Made by a program: the position numbers and the translations under genes. From VRUE01 sp963697695 (GTDB lineage Bacteria > Actinomycetota > Thermoleophilia > Solirubrobacterales > 70-9): a DNA stretch of 64,000 nucleotides. Under the pieces are notes generated by a model. That model was not told the origin of the DNA, made no database searches, and saw nothing but the letters and a program-made list of their open reading frames with translations. Where the stretch lies: NCBI GenBank assembly GCA_963697695.1, contig OY969094.1, positions 992,001-1,056,000 of the forward strand, read 5' to 3'. The first letter of the stretch is position 1. The number at the start of each line of letters is the position of its first letter. This document shows positions 54,329 through 63,381 of this stretch, piece by piece.

Positions 54329-55543
54329 TCAGTAGCCAGGTGGGTGCCGCACGATGAAGCCTTCGGGGGAGTTCACGGGTGACGGGTGCCATCGGGGGCC
54401 CGCGCCGCCGGAGGTGTCGAAGGCGAGGCCGGCGATGATCACCCAGGCGTGGCCGGCGTTGGCGTAGACGGTGATCCACTGGCCGGGGCCGGGTTCGCCC
54501 CAGGTCGAGAGACCGGTCGAGTCGAGCGGGCTGGAGAGGAAGCCGCCGCCGTTGAGGGCGAAGCTGACCGCGCCCGAGCAGTCGTAGCCGGATGAGCTGA
54601 AGGAGCCGTGGCCGCCGCCCCAGATGTAGGGGGTGGTGGCGATCGAGTTGGCGGCTTCGATCGCCGCCTGGACCGCCGGCGGGGCGCCGCTCGGCACGCT
54701 GGCCTGGCTTTCGGAGATGAAGTCGGCGCTCTCGCCCGGGGTCAGTGGCGCGGGTGTGCTGACCGGGGCCGGTTCTCCGGCGCTGGTCATCTGTTCGGAG
54801 ATCACGGCGAGGTCGTCGCTCAGCGACTGCGCCCGGGACTCGAGCGCGTCCAGCGCTGCCTGCCGCTCTGCCTGGGCATCCTTCAGCTCGGCGAAACGGG
54901 CCTCAGCGGAGGCGCGAGCCTCGGCCACTTCTTGCTCCTTGGCGGCGATCGTGTCGCGCGCTTCTTCGATCTGCAGGCGAACCTCGGTCATCCGCTCGAC
55001 CGCGGCCTTGGCCTGGTCGCGCAGGCTCTTGACCCGGCCGGCAACCGCGTTGTCGTAGTCCTGAATCTGGCTCAGGTAATCGGCGCGGGCGTTGACTTCC
55101 GACCAGCTCGCCGAGTCGAGGACGACGTTGAGCATGTCGGGGCTGCCCGCCTCGTAGATCGCGACGAGGCGGTCACGCAGGACCTGCAGCGCCCGCTGCA
55201 GCCGGGCCCGGACACGAGCCAGGTGACGCTTCTCGGCCTCGAGCTTCGCGGTCGCCCGGTCGAGCTCGGCCTGCTTGGCCGCCAGTTCGGCCTCGACCGC
55301 CGCCTGCTGCTGGCGAAGCGCCGAGACTTCGCCGATCATCGAGTCGATCGCCCGGTTCTGTTCGGCGATCGATTCGGTCAGCGAGCTCTCGCTCTCGCGG
55401 ACTTTCGCCAGCTTGCCCTGGGTCTCGTCGAGTTTTTCCTGCAGCGTCTCCGCCGGCGCGCTGGTGGCAACCAGACAGAGGACCGCCAGCAGGGCGGTGG
55501 GCAGCAGAAGACGGCCGAACTTGCCGAAAAAGAGGGCGCGCAT
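54329..55543 (-). CDS. Secreted NlpC/P60 peptidoglycan peptidase with coiled coil
   Basis: 404 aa. Signal peptide (LLLPTALLAVLCLVATSAPA) then about 220 residues of coiled coil (LDETQGKLAKVRESESSLTES onward), a Pro/Ser linker, and a C-terminal NlpC/P60 domain with catalytic Cys in GYDCSGAVSFAL and His in NAGHAWVII. RipA/RipC-like enzymes of this build cleave peptide stems during division; the coiled coil may bind FtsX or keep the enzyme inactive. No ydaO-type riboswitch was recognised upstream. Confidence 0.92.
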   Translation of the reverse strand: MRALFFGKFGRLLLPTALLAVLCLVATSAPAETLQEKLDETQGKLAKVRESESSLTESIAEQNRAIDSMIGEVSALRQQQAAVEAELAAKQAELDRATAKLEAEKRHLARVRARLQRALQVLRDRLVAIYEAGSPDMLNVVLDSASWSEVNARADYLSQIQDYDNAVAGRVKSLRDQAKAAVERMTEVRLQIEEARDTIAAKEQEVAEARASAEARFAELKDAQAERQAALDALESRAQSLSDDLAVISEQMTSAGEPAPVSTPAPLTPGESADFISESQASVPSGAPPAVQAAIEAANSIATTPYIWGGGHGSFSSSGYDCSGAVSFALNGGGFLSSPLDSTGLSTWGEPGPGQWITVYANAGHAWVIIAGLAFDTSGGAGPRWHPSPVNSPEGFIVRHPPGY

Positions 55544-55659
55544 CGGCGGCGCACGCTAGCGAAGTCGCCGAAATATTGTTAGGAGTTGCTAATAACCTGC
55601 AACTTCCGTTGCAAAATCACGCGCTTTGCAGGAGAAACGATGTCGGCATCCTAGGCCGC

Positions 55660-55742
55660 CTGACCAAGCAGGTCAAGGACGCAGAAAGCGCGGCGTGCGC
55701 TAGCACGCGAGCGACCGAGGACGCCGACATGCGCCGTGTCAG
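55660..55742 (-). repeat. Dispersed about 80-bp 3'-end repeat, copy Y
   Basis: Read on the minus strand it begins CTGACACGGC five bases after the SHOCT gene stop, contains GCGTCCTCGGTCGCTCGCGT and the hairpin GCGTGC-TAGC-GCACGC, and ends TTGGTCAG. It aligns with 27406-27486 over its full length with a few small gaps. The 200-base gap holding it separates the SHOCT and NlpC/P60 genes. Confidence 0.85.
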
Positions 55743-55747
55743 GGTGC

Positions 55748-56140
55748 CTAGGACAGGAGTTTGGCCTTGGCCTTCTCGAACTCGTCCTGCGAGAGGGCGC
55801 CCTTCTCCTTCAGCTCGTTGAGCTTGTGCAGTTCATCCGCTGGCGAGGTGTGCGCCTGTTCGCGGATGTAGGAGTCCATGTGCTGCTTCGCCTCCGCCTG
55901 CGCCTTGATCGTCCTGTCGCGCATACCGCTGCCGCGGGCGATCAGGTAGATCAGCGCCGTTATGAACGGGATGAAGACGAGGAAGAGGACCCAGGCGGCC
56001 TTGCCCCAGCCGGACAACTCGTGATCGCGGAAGAGGTCGGTGAGGATCGTGATCAGGATCCAGATCCAGATCACGAAGAAGAAGATCTCGAGGGTGAGCA
56101 GAAGCGCTTCCCCGAAGCTGATATCAGCAAGGAGCAACAC
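55748..56140 (-). CDS. Membrane protein with PLD-nuclease-N-like and SHOCT domains
   Basis: 130 aa. Two membrane helices (LTLEIFFFVIWIWILITIL and AAWVLFLVFIPFITALIYLIA) form the small PLDc_N-type module, followed by a linker and a C-terminal SHOCT helix pair (LHKLNELKEKGALSQDEFEKAKAKLL). Common in Actinobacteria, function unknown. It follows the cupredoxin gene on the same strand after 71 bases. Confidence 0.88.
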   Translation of the reverse strand: MLLLADISFGEALLLTLEIFFFVIWIWILITILTDLFRDHELSGWGKAAWVLFLVFIPFITALIYLIARGSGMRDRTIKAQAEAKQHMDSYIREQAHTSPADELHKLNELKEKGALSQDEFEKAKAKLLS

Positions 56141-56211
56141 GGCAACGTCCTTTCGGTGTTTGCAGGACGCACGTCCGCAGCGGGCCGTGCGCCGCCAACG
56201 CTACATCAGCC

Positions 56212-56556
56212 TCAGCCGACGACCACCTTGCCGCGCATTTCCGGGTGGATCTTGCAGTGGTAGCGGAAGGTGCCCTTCTGCCCGAAGCGCACCGAGATCG
56301 CCTTGCCCGCTTTGATCCGCCCCGTGTCGAAGGCCCCCGGGTCGGTCGCGGTATGGACGAGGTTGGACGAGTTGGAGAAGACGACCTTCGTCCCCTTGGC
56401 GACCTCGAGCGTCGCCGGCTGGAACTTGAAGTTGCGGATGCCGACCGTCTTCGTCGCGCTGACGCCGGCCGGCTCCGACTGGAGCGCCAGGGCCGCTTGG
56501 CTCGCAATCAGAGCCAGGGCGAGCGCCGCGGCGATGCAGGTCGCTGCTGCCTTCAT
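56212..56556 (-). CDS. Secreted cupredoxin (plastocyanin-like)
   Basis: 114 aa from ATG 56556. Signal peptide (CIAAALALALIASQAALA) then one blue-copper domain: IRNFKFQPATLEVAKGTKVVFSN, His in LVHTATD, and the cluster YHCKIHPEMRG giving Cys, His and Met copper ligands. Carries electrons outside the membrane, perhaps for the multicopper oxidase or respiratory chain. It lies 34 bases after the trmH-like gene. Confidence 0.9.
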   Translation of the reverse strand: MKAAATCIAAALALALIASQAALALQSEPAGVSATKTVGIRNFKFQPATLEVAKGTKVVFSNSSNLVHTATDPGAFDTGRIKAGKAISVRFGQKGTFRYHCKIHPEMRGKVVVG

Positions 56557-56590
56557 TCGGCCATGTCTACGGAGCAACCTGCCGCGAGGT

Positions 56591-57337
56591 TCAAAGCCGC
56601 CGTGAGAAAAGCACCGCGGCGACCGAGGTGGCCAGGTTGAGGCTCGAGACCCCCTCCCGCATCGGGATCGCCACCCGCGCATCGGCGCGGGCGAGGAGCT
56701 CCTCGCTGAGGCCATAGCGCTCGGTGCCGAAGGCGAGAATGGCTCGGGGGGAGAGTGAGTCCTGGTCCAGGTCCTCGCCCTCCGGGTCGATCGCGACCAG
56801 CGGCCGGTCGCACTCCGGCAGTCGCTCTACCGCCGTCACCGGCAGAGCGAAGTGCAGGCCGGCGGCTCCGCGCAGCGCGTCCGGATGCCAGGGGTCGTTG
56901 GTCCCGGTGGTGAAGACGCCGGCGGCGTCTGCAGCCGCGGCGACCCGCACGCAGGCCCCCATGTTGCCCATCGTGCGCGGATCCTCGAGCAGCACCAGCG
57001 GTGCCGGCCGCGTGTCGGCGAGGACCGAGTCGACGTCGACCGGCGGCCGGCGGGCGATCGCCACCACCCCCGTGCGAGGGGCCTGCGGGACCAAGTTGGC
57101 GAGCACGTCGGGATCGACCGGCGTCACCCGCTGCTCGAGCGAGCCGACCAGGTCGGCGGCAAGCCCGTCCGCCAGTTGCTCCAGCTCCTTGGGATCGACT
57201 GCCACCGCCTCCAGCACGTCGGCGCCGAAGCGCAGAGCGTGCTTGAGCGCGTGGAAGCCCTCGAGGACGGCCAGGTCCCGCTCCCGGCGGGCTGCTCGGT
57301 AACGCTGCACCAGGGCCTCGCTCACGGCCCCCATCAT
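56591..57337 (-). CDS. TrmH/SpoU-family RNA 2'-O-methyltransferase
   Basis: 248 aa. An N-terminal L30e-like substrate-binding domain precedes the knot: motif 1 EDPRTMGNMGACVRVAAAA, motif 2 LAFGTERYGLS, motif 3 IPMREGVSSLNLATSVAAVL. It methylates a ribose in tRNA or rRNA using SAM (producing SAH for AhcY). The exact target is not readable. It starts 11 bases after the diguanylate cyclase stop, so they are co-transcribed. Confidence 0.92.
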   Translation of the reverse strand: MMGAVSEALVQRYRAARRERDLAVLEGFHALKHALRFGADVLEAVAVDPKELEQLADGLAADLVGSLEQRVTPVDPDVLANLVPQAPRTGVVAIARRPPVDVDSVLADTRPAPLVLLEDPRTMGNMGACVRVAAAADAAGVFTTGTNDPWHPDALRGAAGLHFALPVTAVERLPECDRPLVAIDPEGEDLDQDSLSPRAILAFGTERYGLSEELLARADARVAIPMREGVSSLNLATSVAAVLFSRRL

Positions 57338-57348
57338 GCCCTGCCCCG

Positions 57349-58707
57349 CTAATAGACGACGCGGTCGCGTCCAGCCCGCTTGGCCTCATAGACCGCGATG
57401 TCGGCGCGGTCGAGCAGGTCGTTGGCGCTCTCGGCGAAGTCCCAGCAGGCGAGACCGGCCGAGAACGTCTGCCCGTCGGGCGTGACGGCACGCAGACGCT
57501 CGAGGATCTCGGCCCCGAGCTCGAGCTTGCAGTCGGGCAGGACGACGACGAACTCCTCACCGCCGAAGCGGGCGATCGCGTCTTCGCCCCTCAGCTCCGA
57601 GTCCCAGGCGACCGCGCAGTCGCGCAGGGCGACGTCACCGGCCAGGTGCCCGTGGGTGTCGTTGTAGGACTTGAAGTGGTCGAGGTCGAGGATCGCGAGA
57701 CAGAGCGGGAAGCGGTTGCGGCGGGCCCGGGCCATCTCCCGCGGCAGCTGCTGTTCGAGCGCCCTGCGATTCGGCAGCCCGGTCAGCGAGTCGCTGTGGG
57801 CCAGGGCCTCGACCTCGGCGAGCAGGTCTTCGCGTTCGACCTCGATCTTCTTCAGCTTGGTGACGTCGGTGGCGCGGGCGTAGATCAGCTTCTCGTCCGG
57901 CGACAGCGCCGAGCTCCAGCGCAGCCAGTGCCAGAAGCCGTCCTTGGCCAGATAGCGGTTCTCGAAGCCGACCGTCTCGCTGCCCTCGAAGAGGCCCGCC
58001 GCCTCGGCTTCGGTGTGCTCGCGATCGTCAGGGTGAACGAAGTCGGCGAAGGGTTTGGCACGCAATTCCTCATGGCTGTAGCCGAGGCAGTCCGTCCAGG
58101 CCGTGTTGAGCTCGACGAAGTACCCCGCCATGTTGGCGGTGCAGAGCATGTCGCGAGAGAGATCGAAGAAGCGCCGTGCCTTTTCGTCGGCGCGTTCGCG
58201 CCTGGCGACGAGCTCGCTGGTCAGGCCCGCAACGACAGTGAGCGAGACCGCCGTGAAGGTCCAGCGGGTCAGCGACGAGTAGCCCGCCGTGCTCGGCACC
58301 GCGGTCAGCGTGATCGCGTTGACGAGGAGCAACCAGAGCAGGTGGCCTAGAGCGACCATGCGGGGGAAGAAGTAGGCGGCCACCAGCATCGTCCAGACGA
58401 GAATCGCTCCGTACTGACCGGCGGCGATGCCGCTCTCGTAGGTCAGCAGCCCGGCAGCCACCGGCGCCAGGCCGAGCTCCAGGTGGACGAATGCCGTCGG
58501 GATGCGAGCAGCGAGCGCCAGACAGGAAAGACCTAGCGCGACCATCGCTGCGGCGGTGACGATCAGCTGGGAGTCGTCGACATCGCTCGGGTGAGGAAGC
58601 GACAGCGACAGCGCGACCAGTCCGGCGCCGGCCAGCATCAGCGCGCCCACGGCGCGGGCCGGGTTCCCACGCTCGCGTAAGACGCGCTCTTGCACCGCCA
58701 GGCTCAT
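57349..58707 (-). CDS. Membrane PAS-GGDEF diguanylate cyclase
   Basis: 452 aa. Five or six N-terminal membrane helices, a PAS domain (RFFDLSRDMLCTANMAGYFVELNTAW to YARATDVTKLK), then a GGDEF domain with active GGEEF in AIARFGGEEFVVVLP. An RGED inhibitory (RxxD) site lies five residues before it, so product feedback by cyclic di-GMP is likely. It makes cyclic di-GMP in response to a PAS signal. Confidence 0.93.
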   Translation of the reverse strand: MSLAVQERVLRERGNPARAVGALMLAGAGLVALSLSLPHPSDVDDSQLIVTAAAMVALGLSCLALAARIPTAFVHLELGLAPVAAGLLTYESGIAAGQYGAILVWTMLVAAYFFPRMVALGHLLWLLLVNAITLTAVPSTAGYSSLTRWTFTAVSLTVVAGLTSELVARRERADEKARRFFDLSRDMLCTANMAGYFVELNTAWTDCLGYSHEELRAKPFADFVHPDDREHTEAEAAGLFEGSETVGFENRYLAKDGFWHWLRWSSALSPDEKLIYARATDVTKLKKIEVEREDLLAEVEALAHSDSLTGLPNRRALEQQLPREMARARRNRFPLCLAILDLDHFKSYNDTHGHLAGDVALRDCAVAWDSELRGEDAIARFGGEEFVVVLPDCKLELGAEILERLRAVTPDGQTFSAGLACWDFAESANDLLDRADIAVYEAKRAGRDRVVY

Positions 58708-58784
58708 GGCCTACCGACTATCGACTACGAGCAGGGAAGCTTTAGCCGTGCGCCATGCGAACCGGACGAACGCCGAGTTCTCGG

Positions 58785-60926
58785 CTAGGGGCCGGTGAGG
58801 CCGCCGCTGCCGACGCCGCCCGATGGGGCCGATGGAGCCGGGGCGGGCGCGGGTTCGGGCGCAGGAGCAGGCTCGGGCTCGGGAGCCGCTTCGGGCTCGG
58901 GCTCCTGAGCGTCGCCTTTGTCCCCTTTAGCCTCCTCGTCTTCCTCAGGCGCGGCTTCTTCTTCGTATTCGTATTCGCTCGATTCATAAGACGAAGAAGA
59001 GGTGTGCTCGCTGTCGAGGCCGGAGAGCTCGGGCAGGCTGGCGGGCTGGGGGAATTCGGGGCAGTCGCCGGCCACGGCCGCTTCCATGTAGGAGCGCCAG
59101 ATCGGCCCCGCCGTCGGTCCGCCGTAGCCGGTCGGTTCGCGCGACTGGGGATGGCCGACCCAGACCGCGGTCGAGTAGAGCGGCGTGTAGCCGACGAACC
59201 AGGCGTCCGAGGTGTCCTCCGAAGTACCGGTCTTGCCCGCTGCAGCGGAGCAACCCATGTAGGTGTAACCGGCGCCCGTGCCCTGGGTGATCACGCCCTC
59301 CAGCAGCCGCGTCACTTCGTAGGCCTCGCCCTCGCTGAGCACACGCTCTCCGTCGTCGGGGCTCGTTTCCTCGACCTTGCCGTCGGGGAACTCGACCCGG
59401 TCGATCGCGGTCGCCTCATGGTGGATGCCCCCGCTGGCCAGGGTGGCGTAGGCGTTGGCCATCTCCAGCGGGGTGACACCGACGGCGAGGCCGCCGATCC
59501 CCTCGGCCGGCACCGATTCGAGCGGCGAGGTGATCCCCATTTCCTCCGCCGTCTTCGTCACTTCCTCAGGTCCGACGTCGAGGTCGAGCTGGGCGAAGAT
59601 GACGTTGACCGAGTGCCAGGTGGCGGAGGCGAGCGACATCGTCCCCCCGCCCGGCTCTGAGTTGTTGACAGTCCAGGTCCCGCCGTAGGGAAGGTCGAGC
59701 GTCATCGGCGAGGTGCCGTCGTAGTAGGTGCTGTCGGGGTCGATGCCCTCCTTGATCGCCGCGGCGAGGACAAAGGTCTTGAAGGAGGACCCGGGCTGGC
59801 GATGCGCCTGCCAGGCGTAGTTGAACTGGTTTTCGCTGGCATACCCTTCGGTCGAGGCGAGGGCGACGATCTCGCCCGTCTCCGGGTCGACCGAAGCGAG
59901 CCCTGCCGCCGGGCCGCCTTCCGGGTAACACACGCCGCAGGAGTCGACCGCTTCCTGTGCTCTTTCCTGCAGCTCTGGGTCGATCGTCGTGTAGGCCTTG
60001 AGGCCCCCGTTGCGAACGGTGTTGATCCCGTATTTGTCGATCAGCTCCTGCTGGACCAGGTCGAAGAGGAAGGGGTCCTTGATCACCCGGTACTTCTGCC
60101 CCGGGTTGAGACCGAGGCCGCTGTCGACGGCCTTCCGGTACTCGTCCGAGGTGATGTAGTCCTCTTCCTCCATCGCCTTCAGCACCTCGTTGCGCCGGTC
60201 GATCGCCGCCTGCGGGTCGAGGAAGGGGTTGTATTCGGAGGGAGCCTGGGGCAGGCCGGCGATCAGCGCCGACTCGGTCAGGTTCAGCTCCTTGGCGGGC
60301 TTGGCGAAGTAGGTCTGCGCCGCAGCCTCGGCACCAACCGCGGTCTCTCCTTCAACCGTGCCGTAGGGCGCGGTGTTGAGGTAGGCGGTGAGGATCCACT
60401 CCTTCGAGTGCACCTCCTCCTGCTCGTAGGCGAGGTGCGCTTCGACCAGCTTTCGCTTGATCGTCTCTTCGGGGTTGCGGATGTAGAGGTTGCGGACCAG
60501 CTGCTGGGTGATCGTCGAGGCGCCCTGGACCGGCTTGCCGCCGGCGAGCAGGTTCTTCCAGGCGGCGCGCACGATCGCCGGCGGGTCGATCGCCCCGTGC
60601 TCGAAGAAGTTCTTGTCCTCGATCGCGACCGTGGCGTCCTTGATCGTCTGCGGCAGGGCTCGCGTGGGGATCGGCTGGCGGATGTTTTCGGACTGGATGA
60701 AGCCGATCAGGCTGCCGTCGGCGGCGTAGATAGCCGAGGAGCGCCCCTTCTGCACCGGCTTCAGGCTCGACAGCGGCGGCGCCGAGTTGTAGACGCTGAT
60801 CGCCCAGGCCACCCCCGCGCCGCCGACGACCATGAGCATGGCAAGCAGGATCCCCAACGGGAACGTGAACTTCTTCCATCTCGAGGTGTGCGATCTGCGT
60901 CGTCGCAGCCGCGTCCGGCGCGCCAT
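58785..60926 (-). CDS. Class A penicillin-binding protein (PBP1A type)
   Basis: 713-aa bifunctional peptidoglycan synthase. Basic cytoplasmic start, one membrane helix (FPLGILLAMLMVVGGAGVAW), glycosyltransferase family 51 domain (ATVAIEDKNFFEHGAID, QGASTITQQLVRN), transpeptidase domain with SSFK (nucleophilic Ser), SVN, and KTGT. The tail is unusual: over 80 residues of Ser, Glu, Ala, Pro and Gly, first acidic, then a proline-alanine repeat. Its first helix neighbours the VOC gene divergently. Confidence 0.95.
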   Translation of the reverse strand: MARRTRLRRRRSHTSRWKKFTFPLGILLAMLMVVGGAGVAWAISVYNSAPPLSSLKPVQKGRSSAIYAADGSLIGFIQSENIRQPIPTRALPQTIKDATVAIEDKNFFEHGAIDPPAIVRAAWKNLLAGGKPVQGASTITQQLVRNLYIRNPEETIKRKLVEAHLAYEQEEVHSKEWILTAYLNTAPYGTVEGETAVGAEAAAQTYFAKPAKELNLTESALIAGLPQAPSEYNPFLDPQAAIDRRNEVLKAMEEEDYITSDEYRKAVDSGLGLNPGQKYRVIKDPFLFDLVQQELIDKYGINTVRNGGLKAYTTIDPELQERAQEAVDSCGVCYPEGGPAAGLASVDPETGEIVALASTEGYASENQFNYAWQAHRQPGSSFKTFVLAAAIKEGIDPDSTYYDGTSPMTLDLPYGGTWTVNNSEPGGGTMSLASATWHSVNVIFAQLDLDVGPEEVTKTAEEMGITSPLESVPAEGIGGLAVGVTPLEMANAYATLASGGIHHEATAIDRVEFPDGKVEETSPDDGERVLSEGEAYEVTRLLEGVITQGTGAGYTYMGCSAAAGKTGTSEDTSDAWFVGYTPLYSTAVWVGHPQSREPTGYGGPTAGPIWRSYMEAAVAGDCPEFPQPASLPELSGLDSEHTSSSSYESSEYEYEEEAAPEEDEEAKGDKGDAQEPEPEAAPEPEPAPAPEPAPAPAPSAPSGGVGSGGLTGP

Positions 60927-61012
60927 CTGACCGGGAATTGTAGGGAGAGCGATCTGTTGGCTGGCCGGCGTCCGAATGGCGCAATTTCGCCTGCGTGCCC
61001 TAGCCTTCCGCC

Positions 61013-61393
61013 ATGGCCACGACCTATCTCCACACCTGCTATCGGATCGGCGACATCGACCGCTCGGTCGCCTTCTACGAGAAGCTCGGCTTCGAGGAGC
61101 GGCGGCGGATGCCGATCGGCGACGAGGCGATCAACGTCTTCATGGGGCTCCCCGGCCACGACCCGCACCTGGAGCTGACCTACAACCACGGCGTCGACTC
61201 CTACGACCTCGGCACCGGCTACAACCACATCGCCCTGCTCGTCGACGACCTCGACGCCACCCTCGAGCGCCTCGCCGGCGAAGGGATCGAGCCCGAAAAG
61301 CCCCCCTACCGCCCCGGCGGCCGAACCGAGGGCCACCTCATCTGCTTCGTCCGCGACCCGGACGGTTATCGCATCGAGTTGATTGGAGCATAG
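61013..61393 (+). CDS. VOC-family glyoxalase I-like protein
   Basis: 126 aa. YLHTCYRIGDIDRSVAFYEKLG with His7, GLPGHDPHLELTYN, NHIALLVDDLDATLERL and DPDGYRIELIG give the paired beta-alpha-beta-beta-beta modules and metal ligands of lactoylglutathione lyase. Actinobacteria usually lack glutathione, so the substrate may be another thiol adduct. A near-exact copy of its last 40 bases lies at 61725-61761. Confidence 0.9.
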   Translation: MATTYLHTCYRIGDIDRSVAFYEKLGFEERRRMPIGDEAINVFMGLPGHDPHLELTYNHGVDSYDLGTGYNHIALLVDDLDATLERLAGEGIEPEKPPYRPGGRTEGHLICFVRDPDGYRIELIGA

Positions 61394-61433
61394 GGCCGAT
61401 TTCCTAAGGCGCTGGGTCTGAGGCGATATTCCA

Positions 61434-61694
61434 GTGATGGCTCTGCTCGCAGCTTCGACAGGAGTAGCGATCGTGTACACGGTCGCGCTTTTCGTCGTTT
61501 TGATTGTCGCCCCGATGCTCGTCACGGCGTTGAAGCGACAGTGGCTCCTCTTCGTGGCCGGCTGGCTGACGATTGGTCTGGTCTGGTGGATCGCGTCGCT
61601 TAGATTGGCCCGACCGGATTCGTGGTGGGCTCAGCGCTTTTACGGCCCGGACAAGCTCGCGCGGGCACAAAGGCGTTACGGGGCCACCGACTAA
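61434..61694 (+). CDS. Small two-helix membrane protein
   Basis: 86 aa from GTG 61434 (an ATG follows directly). Two membrane helices (GVAIVYTVALFVVLIVAP and LLFVAGWLTIGLVWWIASL) and a basic C-terminus ending RYGATD. No family recognised. It lies between the VOC gene and a duplicated fragment of it, so it may have inserted into or replaced a second copy. Confidence 0.6.
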   Translation: MMALLAASTGVAIVYTVALFVVLIVAPMLVTALKRQWLLFVAGWLTIGLVWWIASLRLARPDSWWAQRFYGPDKLARAQRRYGATD

Positions 61695-61724
61695 CGCCGC
61701 GACAGGACCTCGTCAGCTCCAGAC

Positions 61725-61761
61725 GCGACCCGGACGGTTATCGGATCGAGTTGATTGGGGC
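61725..61761 (+). pseudogene. Remnant of a duplicated VOC gene 3' end
   Basis: Matches 61353-61391 over about 37 bases (GACCCGGACGGTTATCG then ATCGAGTTGATTGG) with two differences; encodes DPDGYRIELIGA in one frame. No upstream part of the gene is recognisable. Confidence 0.65.
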
Positions 61762-61788
61762 ATGGCGATCCAGGGGTAGTCTCGGCGC

Positions 61789-63381
61789 GTGAGGTGTCGC
61801 ACCCTCGCCGGATTGGTGGCCGCCGCGATCGCGGTGCTGCCCAGCGCTGCCGCCGCCGCGACGCTGGAGCCGCTGGCTTCACCCCCTGACTGGGGCTCGA
61901 CGCCGATCCACGCTGCGTCGCCGCCCGGCGACGCGCGTCTGTTCGTGGTCGAGCGCGGTGGGGCCGTCCGGATCGTCAAAGACGGAACCCTGCTGCCGGA
62001 CCCATTCCTCACCGTGCCCAACGTCGACGCGGGCGGCGAGCGGGGACTGCTCTCGATCGCCTTCCCGCCGGACTACGCCAGTAGTGGCCTCTTCTACGTC
62101 TTCACCGTGGCCAAAGCCGCCGACGCCTTCGGCGGGGCTCCGGGAGACCTGCGGATCCTCGAGTACGAACGCTCGGCCGGGGATCCCGACCTGGCGGATG
62201 CCGGATCCGCCCGCCTCGTCTTCGCCCAGAGCCACTCGGCCGGCAACCACAACGGGGGCCAGCTCGCCTTCGGCCCCGACGACCTCCTCTACGTCACGAT
62301 CGGCGACAACGCGAACTCGGCCAACGCCCAGGACCTGAGCAATGTCCTCGGCAAGGTGCTGCGGATCGACCCCGACCCACCTGGCGGAGTCGGGTTCGGC
62401 ATACCGCCGACCAACCCGTTCGTCGGCACGCCCGGCGCGAAAGGCGAGATTTATGCCTGGGGACTGCGCAACCCCTTCCGCGCCTCGTTCGCCCCCGACG
62501 GTTCCCTTGTGCTTCCGGACGTCGGCCAGGGCAGCTGGGAGGAGGTCAACGCCGGCAACCTGGCGGGCGCAAATCTCGGCTGGCCGACCTGCGAGGGCAT
62601 CTGCACCTCGCCGCAGCCGACGCTGACCGACCCCGTCTTCCAGTACGCGCACGGATCAACTCCGGAAACGACGACCGGCTGCGCGATCATCGGCGGCTAC
62701 GTCGTCCGCGACGCGACCGTGCCCAGCCTCTTCGGCCGCTACCTCTACGGCGATCTCTGCCGCTCCGACCTGCGTACGCTCGACCTCGCCGTCCCCGGGG
62801 CGGACCCGAAACCGGCCGGCCTCTCCCTTCCCGACCCGGGAGAAAGCCTGCTCAGCTTCGGTGAGGACTCGACCGGCAGGGTCTACGTGCTGACAAGCGA
62901 GAACGCCTACCGCGTCGTCGCCGGCAAAGCGGAAGAAGAAGGCCCCGGCGAACCCGGGCCCGGCGAGCCGAAAGACCCGGGAGGAACGCCCGGCAAACCC
63001 GGGCCCGCAAAAGCCGGCAGCGTCCCGGCTCAACAGGGACTCGCCAACGCTCTGGCCCTTTCAGGGGACCGGCAGAGGCTGCGAGGCTACGTCGAGGTCG
63101 CCGCGACATGCTCCAAGGCCTGCACGCTGCGCGCCACCGGCACGATCAGCTTCCGGGCACCCTCCTCGCAGCTGGCCAGCGTCGGCTTGAGAGCGGGCTC
63201 GGGCGCAGTCGAGGCCGGCGCGAGCACCGCGGTGCGGCCGAGGCTGCGGCCCCGGCTGCTGAGACGGGCACGGAACGCCCTCGAATCCGGCCACGCGGTG
63301 CACGCCCAGATTGAGGTTCGCGCCACCGACAGCAGCGGCGACGCAACCCGCCAGACGGTTCAGCTCAAGCTGACCCCCTAA
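61789..63381 (+). CDS. Secreted PQQ-dependent sugar dehydrogenase-like protein
   Basis: 530 aa from GTG 61789. Signal peptide (LAGLVAAAIAVLPSAAAAA) then a six-bladed propeller of the soluble aldose/glucose dehydrogenase type: LFVVERGGAVRIV, GLLSIAFPPDY, AGNHNGGQLAFGPDDLLYVTIGD, WGLRNPFRASFAP. After a Gly/Pro-rich linker a C-terminal domain of about 100 residues (YVEVAATCSKACTLRATG) resembles Ig-like wall modules. It would oxidise sugars outside the cell. Its stop overlaps that of the multicopper oxidase by 17 bases. Confidence 0.88.
   Translation: MRCRTLAGLVAAAIAVLPSAAAAATLEPLASPPDWGSTPIHAASPPGDARLFVVERGGAVRIVKDGTLLPDPFLTVPNVDAGGERGLLSIAFPPDYASSGLFYVFTVAKAADAFGGAPGDLRILEYERSAGDPDLADAGSARLVFAQSHSAGNHNGGQLAFGPDDLLYVTIGDNANSANAQDLSNVLGKVLRIDPDPPGGVGFGIPPTNPFVGTPGAKGEIYAWGLRNPFRASFAPDGSLVLPDVGQGSWEEVNAGNLAGANLGWPTCEGICTSPQPTLTDPVFQYAHGSTPETTTGCAIIGGYVVRDATVPSLFGRYLYGDLCRSDLRTLDLAVPGADPKPAGLSLPDPGESLLSFGEDSTGRVYVLTSENAYRVVAGKAEEEGPGEPGPGEPKDPGGTPGKPGPAKAGSVPAQQGLANALALSGDRQRLRGYVEVAATCSKACTLRATGTISFRAPSSQLASVGLRAGSGAVEAGASTAVRPRLRPRLLRRARNALESGHAVHAQIEVRATDSSGDATRQTVQLKLTP

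Noticed and set aside
55544..55660. ydaO-type cyclic di-AMP riboswitch upstream of the NlpC/P60 gene
   Set aside because: The leader is too short and lacks the expected conserved pairing; only small A/T-rich hairpins (TGCAA/TTGCA) are present.
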